Below are positions 47,388 to 56,517 of a DNA stretch of 64,000 bases, in pieces. Both the position numbers and the translations under genes were made by a program. The DNA is from a virus, in IMG/VR virus record IMGVR_UViG_3300035670_000075, positions 41,388 through 105,387 of that record. One strand, given 5' to 3'. Numbering within the stretch: position 1 is the first letter of the stretch; each line of letters starts with the position of its first letter. The notes beneath the pieces are model-generated. The model saw only the letters and a program-made list of their open reading frames with translations, was not told the DNA's origin and ran no database searches.

Positions 47388-47531
47388 TGTTGTTTTGCAA
47401 TTAAAAAACAATAACTTATGAAATAAAGCCAAGTGTTCGATTCCCGCCGCCTCCACCAATAACCCTGCGCTATCCGGCGTTATGACGGCAATTTAACACC
47501 TCATAACGCCGCATATCCCCTCGTAAACATT
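47388..47531. other. Intergenic junction between convergent recombinases
   Basis: Contains a TTGTTTT/AAAACAA hairpin after the left gene, the tRNA/tmRNA 3'-end match at 47433-47458, and an 11-bp stem CGGCGTTATGA (47475-47485)/TCATAACGCCG (47501-47511) before the integrase stop. The last could be a terminator or an integrase arm site. Confidence 0.6.
47433..47458 (+). other. Attachment site core: 3' end of a tmRNA/tRNA gene
   Basis: The 26 bases GTGTTCGATTCC-CGCCGCCTCCACCA match the T loop, T stem and acceptor with CCA of a tRNA-like 3' end. They agree best with the end of tmRNA (ssrA), a common integration target. No 5' part of such a gene lies upstream. Placed 74 bases from the integrase stop, it is the expected attP, or attL/attR if integrated. 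Confidence 0.75.
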
Positions 47532-48668
47532 TCACGATTTTTGCACGTCGAGTGATTCCAGCATGGCTTTGAATTTGTCTCCGGCGTTGGGTGCTGCGGT
47601 TGGCATCCAGCGCGCGTAGAATTTGCGGATCATTGCCCAGTCAGAGTGTCCCATCACGCTTGCGATCCATGCCGGGTTTTCGCCAGCGGTGAGCATCATG
47701 CAGGCGAATGTGTGGCGGGTTTGATAGGGGTAGCGGTAGCGTACTCCGGCGCGCTTCAGAGTTGGACGCCAGACGAATTCCCGTATAGTTTTGTCGTTGC
47801 TGTACGGTTTGTTGGTTTTGGGGTCGAAGAAGATTTGTGCGGCGTGGTGGTAGGTGTGTGATTTTTGTGCAATCACGGCTTCTAACGCGGGGTCGAACAA
47901 GGGGACTTCGCGGCGGCCTGATTTGGTTTTTGGTTCTTTGGTGATTTTGCGTGATTGACTGAGGCGGATGAATACGCGGCGGTTGGGTTCGTCAAAGTCT
48001 TCCCACCGTAGCGCTAGGAGTTCGCCTGTGCGTAGTCCGGTGAAGAAGGCGAAGCGGATGAGGTTGCGGTGTTGTTCGTACTCGCAGGCGGCGAGGATTT
48101 GTTGAATCTCTTGCGGGGTGAATGGATCGGGTTCTTGCGTGGTGGTTTTGAGGTTTTTGATTTTGTCGGCTGGATTGCGTTCAATGGTGCCGTCAATGTA
48201 GGCGTCTTCGAGCATTCCGCGCAGCGGGATCATGATGTTGTTGATGCGCTTGTTGCTGATGACCAGTCCGGCGATCCAGTCTTTGATGTGGGCTGTTTTG
48301 AGGTCTTTGAGCTTGATATGACCGAACTGAGTTTTCAGGTGGTGATCAATCGCGCTTTGGTAATCGCGGATCGTGGTGTGTGATTTGCCGTGGCTGTTGT
48401 TTCGCAGCCAGGCGTCCAGCGCCTCGGCAATGGTTATTGCGGTAGGCGCGTAGTCGTCGAATAGGGTTGCGCGTTTTGAGTTGGGGAAATGTTTGCGGTA
48501 GCTGAATGTGCCTACTGCTATTTCATGCTCGATGGCAGCGGCAAGACGCTCGCCGTGTTTTCTATTGGTCAGCGTGTCTTTCAGGCGCAGGCTCTCGCGG
48601 CATTGCACGCCGTTGAGGACGAACCCGATCCACAGCCTGTCGCCGTCTCTTGTGTAGATTTTCGCCAT
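47532..48668 (-). CDS. int: Phage integrase (tyrosine recombinase)
   Basis: 378 residues from the ATG at 48668. The N-terminus (AKIYTRDGDRLWIGFVLNG) is the arm-type DUF3596 domain. The catalytic part has TGLRTGELLALRW, YQTRHTFACMM, MGHSDWAMIRKFYARW. The first His of box II is Tyr, as in this family. It overlaps the excisionase gene by about 107 bases, the usual int-xis layout, and its stop faces the attachment site. Confidence 0.9.
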   Translation of the reverse strand: MAKIYTRDGDRLWIGFVLNGVQCRESLRLKDTLTNRKHGERLAAAIEHEIAVGTFSYRKHFPNSKRATLFDDYAPTAITIAEALDAWLRNNSHGKSHTTIRDYQSAIDHHLKTQFGHIKLKDLKTAHIKDWIAGLVISNKRINNIMIPLRGMLEDAYIDGTIERNPADKIKNLKTTTQEPDPFTPQEIQQILAACEYEQHRNLIRFAFFTGLRTGELLALRWEDFDEPNRRVFIRLSQSRKITKEPKTKSGRREVPLFDPALEAVIAQKSHTYHHAAQIFFDPKTNKPYSNDKTIREFVWRPTLKRAGVRYRYPYQTRHTFACMMLTAGENPAWIASVMGHSDWAMIRKFYARWMPTAAPNAGDKFKAMLESLDVQKS

Positions 48669-48852
48669 GTGCGCTGGTATTTCCCCACATCCAGTTACGA
48701 ATCGCATCTAAATCATACACGATTCGTTTGCCGTCAGGGGCTTTTTTCCAATGCACGCCTTCCAGCCAATGCCCAAGTCGGCGATGAGACTCTTGGGATT
48801 TTTGGCTGTAGCCTGTTTCGCGCGCCAATACGTCACCGAGTACCGGCGTCAT
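48562..48852 (-). CDS. xis: Excisionase-like protein
   Basis: 96 residues from the ATG at 48852 (GGAG 8 bases upstream). LGDVLARETGYSQKSQESHR, LGHWLEGVHWKKAPDGKRIV and YDLDAIRNWMWG have the winged-helix pattern of phage excisionases that bend attachment-site DNA. The start overlaps the preceding stop (ATGA), and the body overlaps int. Family inferred from size, position and motif. Confidence 0.65.
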   Translation of the reverse strand: MTPVLGDVLARETGYSQKSQESHRRLGHWLEGVHWKKAPDGKRIVYDLDAIRNWMWGNTSAHGENLHKRRRQAVDRVRPQRRAMPREPAPERHADQ

Positions 48853-49061
48853 ACTTTCTTCTCCAGCCAGTTTGCGTCCAGGCGCAACGTTTTGCCGACT
48901 GCATCGGAAACCGTAATCATCCACCCGCTCTCGCAATTAACAACTTGCTCTGCATTGGTAACGACACAAGGTTCTTTTAGTTTTTTAGCCGGTTTCTCAT
49001 GCTGATTCCAGCGTGCAGGTGAAACGCTATCCCCGATGCTGTATGGTTGCTGATTACTCAT
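48849..49061 (-). CDS. Small protein, unknown
   Basis: 70 residues from the ATG at 49061. Start and stop overlap both neighbours by 4 bases. CVVTNAEQVVNCESGWMITV then GKTLRLDANWLEKK looks like a small SH3-like beta protein. It belongs to the int-xis operon. Function unknown. Confidence 0.55.
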   Translation of the reverse strand: MSNQQPYSIGDSVSPARWNQHEKPAKKLKEPCVVTNAEQVVNCESGWMITVSDAVGKTLRLDANWLEKKV

Positions 49062-49459
49062 ACCATCTCCACATAACATTCGCCGCTGGCGGGCGGTTTT
49101 GCGTAGGTGACGCGGATTTTCCCCGCCGCTTCAAGTTGCGCCAGCGCGCCACACACGTCGGTATCTTTCCATGAGTTATAGCTTGCTACCAACTCGTCGT
49201 AAGTAGCTTTGCCTCTGGAGATGAAACACATCAAGCGCCGTTGCAGTTCGGCGAATTCCTGCCTGGTAATTCGCTGCGGACGCTCAGCTTTGAGTCCGTA
49301 GACAATGGCTGCTTTATTTTCTTTCACCCAACAGAGAAATTGTTCTGACGGCGGATTATCCACACTGTAATCAATCCGTATGCCGTCGTCTCCAATCAGG
49401 ACGAGGGTGAATCCCTTGTCACGGATTTGTTTCAATGCCGCTGCAATTGAACCTGACAT
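49058..49459 (-). CDS. TubC-N-like small protein
   Basis: 133 residues from the ATG at 49459; GGAGGTG lies 5 bases upstream. The N-terminal half (AAALKQIRDKGFTLVLIGDD, NPPSEQFLCWVKENKAAIVY) resembles the TubC N-terminal docking domain, found in many phage proteins. The rest is a helix-rich domain resembling a winged helix. Coupled to the RecD2-like gene. The role is unknown. Confidence 0.55.
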   Translation of the reverse strand: MSGSIAAALKQIRDKGFTLVLIGDDGIRIDYSVDNPPSEQFLCWVKENKAAIVYGLKAERPQRITRQEFAELQRRLMCFISRGKATYDELVASYNSWKDTDVCGALAQLEAAGKIRVTYAKPPASGECYVEMV

Positions 49460-51621
49460 CACTCACCTCCATGCAGCAAATAACCCAACATCGTCGTCCG
49501 CATCGCTGGTCGGTTGTTTTTCACCGCCCTCTCGATCAGCGTCGTGTCGCCAACGCAATAGCAGCGAACTTTTGGGCGCGTAACCCCGGTGTAGAACAGT
49601 TGCCGGTATAGCATGTTGGTGTGTGAACGACTCAGCACAAAAATCCCGGTGTTGTACTCTCCGCCCTGGACTTTGTGGATGGTTTTGCACCAGGCGTGAG
49701 TTAACTGGTCAAACTTGTCGCTACCGTAGTTAGACACGCGACCATCTTCCCACTGCACTTGGATTTGCTGGTAGTGCCGTCCGTCGTCGCCCTGCACGGC
49801 ACCGGCTGAGACGATAATGCCAGTATCGCCGTTTAGCGCGTCGATCTCCGGATCATTCTTGAGATTCATTACTTTATCGCCAACGCTCATCAGTGACCCA
49901 TTGGCAAAAACGCCGGAATCGCTTGGGTTGATCGCGTTTTTAATAAGTTTGTTGATGGCATGAACGCCGCACTCGCCATCGTACATCGGCGCAAGCACTT
50001 GGATTTGGCTGATGTCGATGCCGCTTGCCAGCGCCTTCTGCACAATCGCCAGCACGTAGCGCGCGGCGTTGCTATCAATGGGCTGATGCAGCATGAAAAA
50101 ATCGCCGCCTACTTGCGGCATCTCGCCGCGTTTGATTGCCGCCGCGTTGACGGCGATCATCGAATCTTCGGCTTGGCGGTGGATGGTTTCGAGTCGCGTT
50201 GTCGGTATACCTGAATCAATCAGGTCTTTGAGCACATTGCCTGCGCCTACCGATGGCAGTTGATCAACGTCGCCAACCAGAACAATTCGGCACTCGCTCG
50301 GTACAACATCGAGCATGTCAGCACACAGTTTGGCATCGATCATTGATGCCTCGTCAATACAGATTACGTCTGCGCCACCAAGTTCTTCTAGTAGCGCCTC
50401 GGTGTAAATGCGCCGATGGATGGTCGTTGCCTCGCGGCGGGTACTCTCGGTCATGCGCAACGCGGCCTTGCCAGTCGGAGCAGCAAGGATGATGTTTGCG
50501 CCAGGCATTGCCTGTTCAATGGCGTTGAGCGCGGCATTGGTTGTATAGGTTTTGCCCACACCAGGCCCGCCAGTCAGTATGCATATCCGGTGATTCAGCA
50601 CCATTTCGACGCCACGGCGTTGATCGTCGTCGAGGTCGGCGGGGATGTCGGCACGCAGAACTTCAGGAGTCGCCGCTAAGCGGCGCTTGATGTCGTCGGC
50701 AATGCGGGTTTCCGCTGCGTACAGAGACTCTAGCGCGAATAAAACCTGCCCGCCAATATCTACCCGCACCACATGCTCTAAAAACGCCTTAGAAGCCGTT
50801 TTAGGCGCTATTTTGGTTTTGTCGATACAAAGCACCTTCTTGGCGCAGTAATCAATCAGTTCGATTTCCGTTGCGGCTGTATGCCCATTTTGAGCAAACA
50901 GCGACAAAGCGTATTCCAGCCCAGCAATGATGCGATGCTCGCTTTCTTTCTCGATCCCGCAGTCCAGCGCCACTTCGTCAGCCTTGGCAAAGCCGATGCC
51001 GTAAACCTGTGTCAACAGGTATGGGTTGGCTTTAATCTCGGCAAAGGTAAATGCCGCACGTTCATCGGTTTTATCCAGTAGCTCCAAGCATTTGTGCGAG
51101 TCTTTTCCGCCCATACCGTGCGCTTGCAGGAATACCAGCAGCTTGTCTGCATCATCTTCGCTGGTGACAGCACGGTGGATGTCATCAACCATCTGCTGCG
51201 TCACGCCGTCAACTTCCAGTAAACGCTCTGGATGACTTTTCGCTATAGGGAATATCCCGCGCCCGAATTTAGCGGCAATGGCATTGGCTTTCACCTCACC
51301 AATTCCGGCGATGTTGCGTTTCAGCCAACCGATAATGCCAGCGTTGTCGAGCGGGGTTTTCTTGCGCACGGAGAAGGCTTTGAACTGACGCCCAAATTTA
51401 TCGCTATTGACCCAGTTGCCAAGCGCAGTGATTTTGTCACCTTCTTCAAGGTCTTGGGGCAGGTTTGAACAGGCGACTTTGTGCTTGCTGGTCAGGGCGA
51501 TGACGCCCCAGGTGTCTTTGCGGGTAAGGATTTTCTGTACAGTCCCAAGCAGTGTTTCTTGTTCTGGTGCAGGGGATTTTCTTGCGTTGACTGGTGTTTT
51601 TTCTTGTGCGACTGCTGGCAT
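49459..51621 (-). CDS. RecD2-like DNA helicase
   Basis: 720 residues from the ATG at 51621 (GGAGG 5 bases upstream). An OB-like start, helix-hairpin-helix units (GIGEVKANAIAAKFGRG, VYGIGFAKADEVALDCG), Walker A (TGGPGVGKTYTT), Walker B (VICIDEASMID), GDVDQLPSVGAG and the C-terminal KTIHKVQGGE follow RecD2/SF1B helicases moving 5' to 3'. Located next to primase and SF3 helicase genes, it probably acts in phage replication or recombination. Confidence 0.92.
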   Translation of the reverse strand: MPAVAQEKTPVNARKSPAPEQETLLGTVQKILTRKDTWGVIALTSKHKVACSNLPQDLEEGDKITALGNWVNSDKFGRQFKAFSVRKKTPLDNAGIIGWLKRNIAGIGEVKANAIAAKFGRGIFPIAKSHPERLLEVDGVTQQMVDDIHRAVTSEDDADKLLVFLQAHGMGGKDSHKCLELLDKTDERAAFTFAEIKANPYLLTQVYGIGFAKADEVALDCGIEKESEHRIIAGLEYALSLFAQNGHTAATEIELIDYCAKKVLCIDKTKIAPKTASKAFLEHVVRVDIGGQVLFALESLYAAETRIADDIKRRLAATPEVLRADIPADLDDDQRRGVEMVLNHRICILTGGPGVGKTYTTNAALNAIEQAMPGANIILAAPTGKAALRMTESTRREATTIHRRIYTEALLEELGGADVICIDEASMIDAKLCADMLDVVPSECRIVLVGDVDQLPSVGAGNVLKDLIDSGIPTTRLETIHRQAEDSMIAVNAAAIKRGEMPQVGGDFFMLHQPIDSNAARYVLAIVQKALASGIDISQIQVLAPMYDGECGVHAINKLIKNAINPSDSGVFANGSLMSVGDKVMNLKNDPEIDALNGDTGIIVSAGAVQGDDGRHYQQIQVQWEDGRVSNYGSDKFDQLTHAWCKTIHKVQGGEYNTGIFVLSRSHTNMLYRQLFYTGVTRPKVRCYCVGDTTLIERAVKNNRPAMRTTMLGYLLHGGE

Positions 51622-51642
51622 GATGCCTCCGTTTTGCTTCAA

Positions 51643-52006
51643 GTTATTGAAAGTTAAAATTTATTTATTTATTTAATTTATTATTATTTTTATAAGTATA
51701 TGATTGATGTAATGTTTATGCTTTTGTCGCAGACTTGATGCAGAGTTGTGCAACTAAGTCATTGAATGTAGTAATGATGCAAATATTCACGCATTTTTTC
51801 TCGCGTATGAGTTTATTTTTTTTTGATGCGCCAAGCGTCGTGTTTTCACATGTACGCGCACGGGAGGTTTTTACATCAAAAAACTGCTTCATTACTACAA
51901 TCAATAACTTAGTTGCACGGCTTTGCGACATCTTTGCGACAAAACCACTTTTATTACTTCTTTCAATCAGTTGCGATTTCATTTTTAGGCTTTGTTTACG
52001 GTGAGG
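51643..52006. other. AT-rich intergenic region with large inverted repeat (candidate origin)
   Basis: No gene in 360 bases. Arms 51748-51777 and 51889-51918 (30 bases, 2 mismatches, GTGCAACTAAG at the base) flank 111 bases. TTTGTCGCA near 51723 and TTTGCGACA twice near 51922-51942 form an outer set of repeats. The left end is pure A/T. Its place between helicase genes fits a replication origin with iterons, or a long structured RNA. Confidence 0.5.
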
Positions 52007-53857
52007 CTATTCAACATAGCAGGATAAAACTCTGTTTACATTATCGGCTTGGTTATTTTCATTGTCAACTAACCCAAAGCTGTAAGCTATAGGGGATATT
52101 GAATCGCCGTTTTCAGTAATCCTGACACCAAAAATCTTACTCCTGCCGCGAACTCTATCAAAGCACACGCCTTTCAATCCGCGCACATCGCGTAACAATG
52201 TGACAAGTTTGCGGCTAAAGTTCTGGACGTTGTATCGCTTGATTTCAAACTCTGACTCATTGCTTTCGTGCGCCCATTGCAGGAAACTTGGCAGCAAGTG
52301 CGTATCATAAAATTCGTAAGTAACACTGCGGTCATCCGCCGACATCAGCTTTTTAACACCAACTTGAACGCCGTCACCGTATTCTGTTCTATTCCAGTCG
52401 TTGTCAGGATACCCTTTCGGCGGCTCTACATACGCCAGCTTGTCATGCGCCCACCGCGCTAAAATGTTGCCGGACAATAGGCTTTCCATTTCATCCTGTT
52501 TAATTTCGTCTGATTTATCGTTGGCAGCATCGGTCAAAATATCCATTGCTTGTTGCTCGGATATTTTCAATACCTTGTTAATCAGCCCAGGTAACTCAGG
52601 TCTTAAGATGGGCTTGAGGTCTTTTTGGGTTTCTGAAACGTGATGAAAATACAGCACAATTAGGCGTCGCAACAAGCCAACATCGTCGGTATTTAGCACG
52701 CTATTTCCGGCGCAGGCCATAATTCCTTTGTGCCTAATCATTGCGTCGCGTGCCAGTGAGTTGATGTGCTTCAACTTGAACGGCATATCCTCGCCTGAAG
52801 ACAATAGTTTGAGCATTGGCAATGATCCAGCAACCTTATCGTAATCGGCTTCGTCAATGATGATTGCCCGCATATCCTTGAAATTAGTCGCCTCATGCTT
52901 ATCATTCTCAAGCCCTCTTAGCGTTGTACCCATATAATTACCAACGCCAACGAGGTCTTTGAAAATACCCATCACCGTACCCTTGCCTGCTCTTGGCGGG
53001 CCTGCCATGTACAATATTTTCTGATAGCGGTTCAAGTCACCAGACAGCATTAAGCGCATAAACGCCAAAAGAATCATTACCTTGCCTGGGACTGGACGCT
53101 TCTTCAAATCGGCAGTTGCTTCACTTAAAAATTTATCAATTGTTGGGCATGTCGCGTCCGGATCGTAATCAAACCCTAATTGCCAAGTGAAAAAATAATT
53201 CGGGTCATGCGGGCCGAGCTTGCCTGTGCTAAGACTGTAAACACCATTGGCAAATGGCACTAAGTCAGGATCGCTATTCCATTTATCACGCCATAACTTA
53301 CCAGCAAGAAATCTGGCTACGCCGTCAGGCGTTGACGCGCCATAACCGCTGCCGTAACCAGGGTTTGATGCGCAGAATTCCTTTATTTTTTCATCTACCA
53401 AATTAAACACCATAGGCTGTTTAATTTTTCCAACGACTTCCCATACACCGCTACCGTTGTAGCGCATAAACGTGTCAGTCACCGGATCAACGGCAATCTC
53501 ATTATCACACCTGTCGGCGATGGCTTCCGCGATTTGGCTTTGGCTATACGTCAAACTAGCCTGAAATTCTAACTGTTGCTGGCTATTGGTATCATCGTTA
53601 CCTAATTCATGCCGCACCTTTTTCAGAAAAGCATTGAGGTCGCGCGCCGTCACGCCATTGAGCTTAGCCGCCATCTTAGGGGTCAGCGTTTTTACGTCAA
53701 GGTCATCAATGGTGCTGTCAGCCGCCATTTCAGCGATAATCTGACGCGCAAAAGCGAGATCGTCTTGTTGTAATTCCTCATCTACCATCACCTGATAGCG
53801 ACTTTTGCGCTGAGACTTGGTTTCCAGTGATGCGATACTTAATGTTCCATTACTCAT
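52007..53857 (-). CDS. Phage/plasmid primase-family SF3 helicase (D5/P4 alpha-like)
   Basis: 616 residues. The N-terminal half is the D5_N-type region (VPFANGVYSLSTGKLGPHDP, FTWQLGFDYDPDATCP). The SF3 helicase has Walker A (MAGPPRAGKGTVMG), Walker B (AIIIDEADYDK) and the motif C-like IMACAGNSVLN. In P4-type systems such a helicase opens the origin. The start overlaps the primase stop (ATGA), so the two may act as a split P4 alpha pair. Confidence 0.9.
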   Translation of the reverse strand: MSNGTLSIASLETKSQRKSRYQVMVDEELQQDDLAFARQIIAEMAADSTIDDLDVKTLTPKMAAKLNGVTARDLNAFLKKVRHELGNDDTNSQQQLEFQASLTYSQSQIAEAIADRCDNEIAVDPVTDTFMRYNGSGVWEVVGKIKQPMVFNLVDEKIKEFCASNPGYGSGYGASTPDGVARFLAGKLWRDKWNSDPDLVPFANGVYSLSTGKLGPHDPNYFFTWQLGFDYDPDATCPTIDKFLSEATADLKKRPVPGKVMILLAFMRLMLSGDLNRYQKILYMAGPPRAGKGTVMGIFKDLVGVGNYMGTTLRGLENDKHEATNFKDMRAIIIDEADYDKVAGSLPMLKLLSSGEDMPFKLKHINSLARDAMIRHKGIMACAGNSVLNTDDVGLLRRLIVLYFHHVSETQKDLKPILRPELPGLINKVLKISEQQAMDILTDAANDKSDEIKQDEMESLLSGNILARWAHDKLAYVEPPKGYPDNDWNRTEYGDGVQVGVKKLMSADDRSVTYEFYDTHLLPSFLQWAHESNESEFEIKRYNVQNFSRKLVTLLRDVRGLKGVCFDRVRGRSKIFGVRITENGDSISPIAYSFGLVDNENNQADNVNRVLSCYVE

Positions 53858-54987
53858 GCTGCTTTCCGCTTGTTATATTGATGCCACTCCGCAATATCGG
53901 CAAAGTCGCATTTACGTGGGTTTCCGCCCGTGGCTTTAGACCACATATGCACGTCAGTCGGTGACGGTTGCACGATTTCCACGGCAATTTTAGGGCGCTC
54001 CTCGGTAATGACGCGATACAAAGCTCTTGCTGCGAACATTCCAGCGCCCTCCGGTTTGCTTTCTGTAGGTTGGTCGGTATCCGCCAAAATAAACAGTTTG
54101 CGGATATTGATTAACCCTATATCAATCAGCTTAAAAATTAATAGATAGGACAAGCTTAATTGCCTATCGTTATAACACGCCCACACCGGCAACTGTGGGT
54201 AATCCTTGTGTACCGCCAACGCCGATTCGATACCTTCTGCAACGCCCAGTATGTCAGTCGCCGGATAGAGTTGACAGGCAATGCCGTCACCCCACTGGTC
54301 ATCTTGTCCGAGGATTTTCTTGGCGGACGACACAGGCGCTTTGCCGCGCCCGTCAGCCTGCAAAAACGTTCTATGCAGCGCCGACCAACCGTGCGGGTTC
54401 TCGAACCACGCCGTCATGACGGGGAAAAATTCGCCGCTATCGGAATGCTTCAGATGTTCATGCAATCTGAGATTATCCGGCAATCTATCTGGCGGCAGCA
54501 CGCCGCGTGACTTCAAATAGTTGATCAGGAGTTGATGACCAGGCTTTGACTCGCCCCACAGCCTTTTAATGTAGGTGGCGCGACTTTTGGTTTTTTTTTC
54601 CGCCGTCACAGGTGGTGGAGGCGTGGGAAGAATTCTGCGTGGGCGAGGGTTTAGTTTATCCGCAAACGGATTGGTAATACCAAAATAATCAGCGAAGAAG
54701 TCGTTGGCTTCTTTGTTACTGCCAAGGTAATCGGAAATAAATTTTGATGTATTGAGATAAAAAGTTTTAGGGTTGCATCCGCGACAGCCGAATGCACCAA
54801 CGTTGCCTTTATGTTTGTTGAAATGAAAACGATCTTTGCCACCACATATCGGGCATGGAATAGGCTTGCCGTCCCATTGCGAATCTACCGCGCCAACAGC
54901 AACCAGTAAATCAAGCGGGCTAGTTTGCTCGACGCGCTGATTTATCGCGGCGTAAAAATCTCTGACCTCGTTTTCGCGGTCATTCAT
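53854..54987 (-). CDS. DNA primase (zinc finger + Toprim)
   Basis: 377 residues from the ATG at 54987 (GGAGG 5 bases upstream). IPCPICGGKDRFHFN and FGCRGCN form the zinc-binding domain of phage primases. GVAEGIESALAV and LFILADTD are Toprim metal sites. A Pro-rich linker lies at about 115-130. It makes primers for lagging-strand synthesis and pairs with the SF3 helicase. Confidence 0.9.
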   Translation of the reverse strand: MNDRENEVRDFYAAINQRVEQTSPLDLLVAVGAVDSQWDGKPIPCPICGGKDRFHFNKHKGNVGAFGCRGCNPKTFYLNTSKFISDYLGSNKEANDFFADYFGITNPFADKLNPRPRRILPTPPPPVTAEKKTKSRATYIKRLWGESKPGHQLLINYLKSRGVLPPDRLPDNLRLHEHLKHSDSGEFFPVMTAWFENPHGWSALHRTFLQADGRGKAPVSSAKKILGQDDQWGDGIACQLYPATDILGVAEGIESALAVHKDYPQLPVWACYNDRQLSLSYLLIFKLIDIGLINIRKLFILADTDQPTESKPEGAGMFAARALYRVITEERPKIAVEIVQPSPTDVHMWSKATGGNPRKCDFADIAEWHQYNKRKAA

Positions 54988-55124
54988 AAAAGCCTCCAAC
55001 TAGCTATCGCAGTTCGTTGTACTGCACGGTTTTATTATGGGTTGTGGTAACGCTGGTGTTGGCAGTATCACCAACAGTCCGGGCTTTTCTTTGGCATGTA
55101 AAGGCACTTGAAGCGCTGTCAGTA

Positions 55125-55478
55125 TCAGAGCAATAGTGCAGAAGCATTTAATTTCTGTAAGAAATCCCATATCGCTCTAACCTTCTGCTCCGGCATATTT
55201 GACAACAGCAAAACCAGCTTATCCAAAAAACCGCCTGTTTGCGCTTGACTCAAATTTTGAGTTATGCAAACAGGTTGTTTTTGGTTATCATCAATATACG
55301 TTGATGTTAACCCTGCGCTCATGCCTTGTTTTTCGACAAGGTATTGCTCAATCACAAAGCGCAGATAATCTGACCTGGACATGCCCGACATGGATACTAC
55401 ATTGGCAAGAAAATCATCTACCGGCTCAGACAGGTACACTTGCTGTCTGATGCTGGTTGATTTTCCTGCCCGGTGCAT
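55125..55478 (-). CDS. RHH-like regulator
   Basis: 117 residues. RQQVYLSEPVDDFLANVVS and GMSRSDYLRFVIEQYLVEK follow the strand-helix-helix of CopG/Arc proteins. The rest is polar with a final helix. It is second gene of the early-left operon starting at the operator at 55737. Probably a regulator or partition-like accessory. Confidence 0.65.
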   Translation of the reverse strand: MHRAGKSTSIRQQVYLSEPVDDFLANVVSMSGMSRSDYLRFVIEQYLVEKQGMSAGLTSTYIDDNQKQPVCITQNLSQAQTGGFLDKLVLLLSNMPEQKVRAIWDFLQKLNASALLL

Positions 55479-55486
55479 TACGCCGC

Positions 55487-55726
55487 CTACGACTCTGGCA
55501 GTTGAACAGACTCAGCCTTCTCCTTGGCTTGCGCGACAATCGCTTTCATCGTGTCGTGAATTGACTCGGTCAGCGGGCTGTTTTTACCGCTTCGAGGAAT
55601 TTCCAAGACAGCACATGCCATCACATATTCGAGTTCTGTTTCAGGGTCAATGCGCGTGCCGTAATGACCCTTCGGCACGTAGTCCAATTTCTTGCCCATG
55701 TGGGCAATCAGTTTATCTAAATTCAT
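55487..55726 (-). CDS. Small phage protein, unknown (early left)
   Basis: 79 residues from the ATG at 55726 with GGAG 7 bases upstream. KLIAHMGKKLDYVPKGHYGT then ELEYVMACAVLEIPRSGKNS and a helical end. It is first gene leftward of the operator, where Cro-like proteins often sit, but no helix-turn-helix is evident. Confidence 0.5.
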   Translation of the reverse strand: MNLDKLIAHMGKKLDYVPKGHYGTRIDPETELEYVMACAVLEIPRSGKNSPLTESIHDTMKAIVAQAKEKAESVQLPES

Positions 55727-55736
55727 CACTCGCTCC

Positions 55737-55770
55737 ATGCGTTAACAATTTAAGCTTAATGTTAACGCAT
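55737..55770. promoter_or_regulatory. Repressor operator palindrome
   Basis: ATGCGTTAAC (55737-55746) and GTTAACGCAT (55761-55770) form a perfect 10-bp inverted repeat around 14 AT-rich bases with AAGCTT at the centre. It lies between divergent early-left and repressor-like genes. Half sites also occur at 41582 and 63132. Confidence 0.65.
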
Positions 55771-55817
55771 TTCCCCTGTAATTGCAAACACATTTCACAT
55801 GATAAAGAGGTGTCAAC

Positions 55818-56435
55818 ATGAGTGTCAACGACGAAACCGACGACGAAAGAAAACGTCCGCCAAATCAAAAAGTTGTCGAGATAGGTAAAAAGATGGTGCG
55901 CTTTCTCAAGCACACCAGCCACAACCAATCCGATCTTGCACGCACCAGTGGGCTATCACGAACCTATATTTCCAATGCGCTGCGCTGGCCGAACATGAAT
56001 ACCAGCCGCAAGCCGAATATCGAAATGATTCACGGCATTATCGAGTTGGTGAAGCAGGACGGCGGCAATCCAGAACGTTGGCTGAACTGGCTGATCCTGG
56101 GCGGCGTGGATGCGCAAATGCCTGACCTGGTGCTGGAGAAGTCAGGTAACTACAAGGTTGAAACTAAACAGGCGCAAGGCGCTGGCGAACTGCTCGCCTG
56201 TCAACACGGCGTCGAATGCGAGTTCACCGCGTTCTGCGACAAGAAGCCGCCAACCTGCGCCAAGCTTAAAGACCTGCCCATGCCGCCAGTCGATAATGCC
56301 GAACTGGTAGCACAGGTGGAGGAACTGGAAAATCAAATTGCCGCCCTGCGTGATGAGTTGAGCGGCAAGTATGCGGAATTGAAAAAGCGCGTTGACACAA
56401 TGGAGGTTGTCGTCAAGCGCGGTATGGGGTTGTGA
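55818..56435 (+). CDS. Phage repressor-like HTH protein
   Basis: 205 residues; AGAGGTG precedes the ATG. A Cro/CI-type helix-turn-helix at about 40-56 (QSDLARTSGLSRTYISNALR) is followed by a middle region with four cysteines (CQHGVECEFTAFCDKKPPTC), and a C-terminal coiled coil (AELVAQVEELENQIAALRDE). No LexA-like protease motif is seen, so induction would differ from lambda. Divergent from the early operon across a palindromic operator. Likely the lysogeny regulator. Confidence 0.7.
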   Translation: MSVNDETDDERKRPPNQKVVEIGKKMVRFLKHTSHNQSDLARTSGLSRTYISNALRWPNMNTSRKPNIEMIHGIIELVKQDGGNPERWLNWLILGGVDAQMPDLVLEKSGNYKVETKQAQGAGELLACQHGVECEFTAFCDKKPPTCAKLKDLPMPPVDNAELVAQVEELENQIAALRDELSGKYAELKKRVDTMEVVVKRGMGL

Positions 56436-56441
56436 AACAAC

Positions 56442-56513
56442 TCTCGTTCCCACGCCACTATTCTCGTTCCCACGCGCCGAGTGGGAACGAGAAGTGATCG
56501 GCGCGTGGGAACT
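56442..56513. repeat. GTTCCCACGC palindromic repeat cluster
   Basis: TCTCGTTCCCAC (56462-56473) with GTGGGAACGAGA (56481-56492) is a perfect 12-bp stem, with further half copies at 56442 and 56501. REP-like elements of this kind recur at 57091-57113 and 57729-57840. Confidence 0.75.
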
Positions 56514-56517
56514 AGAT

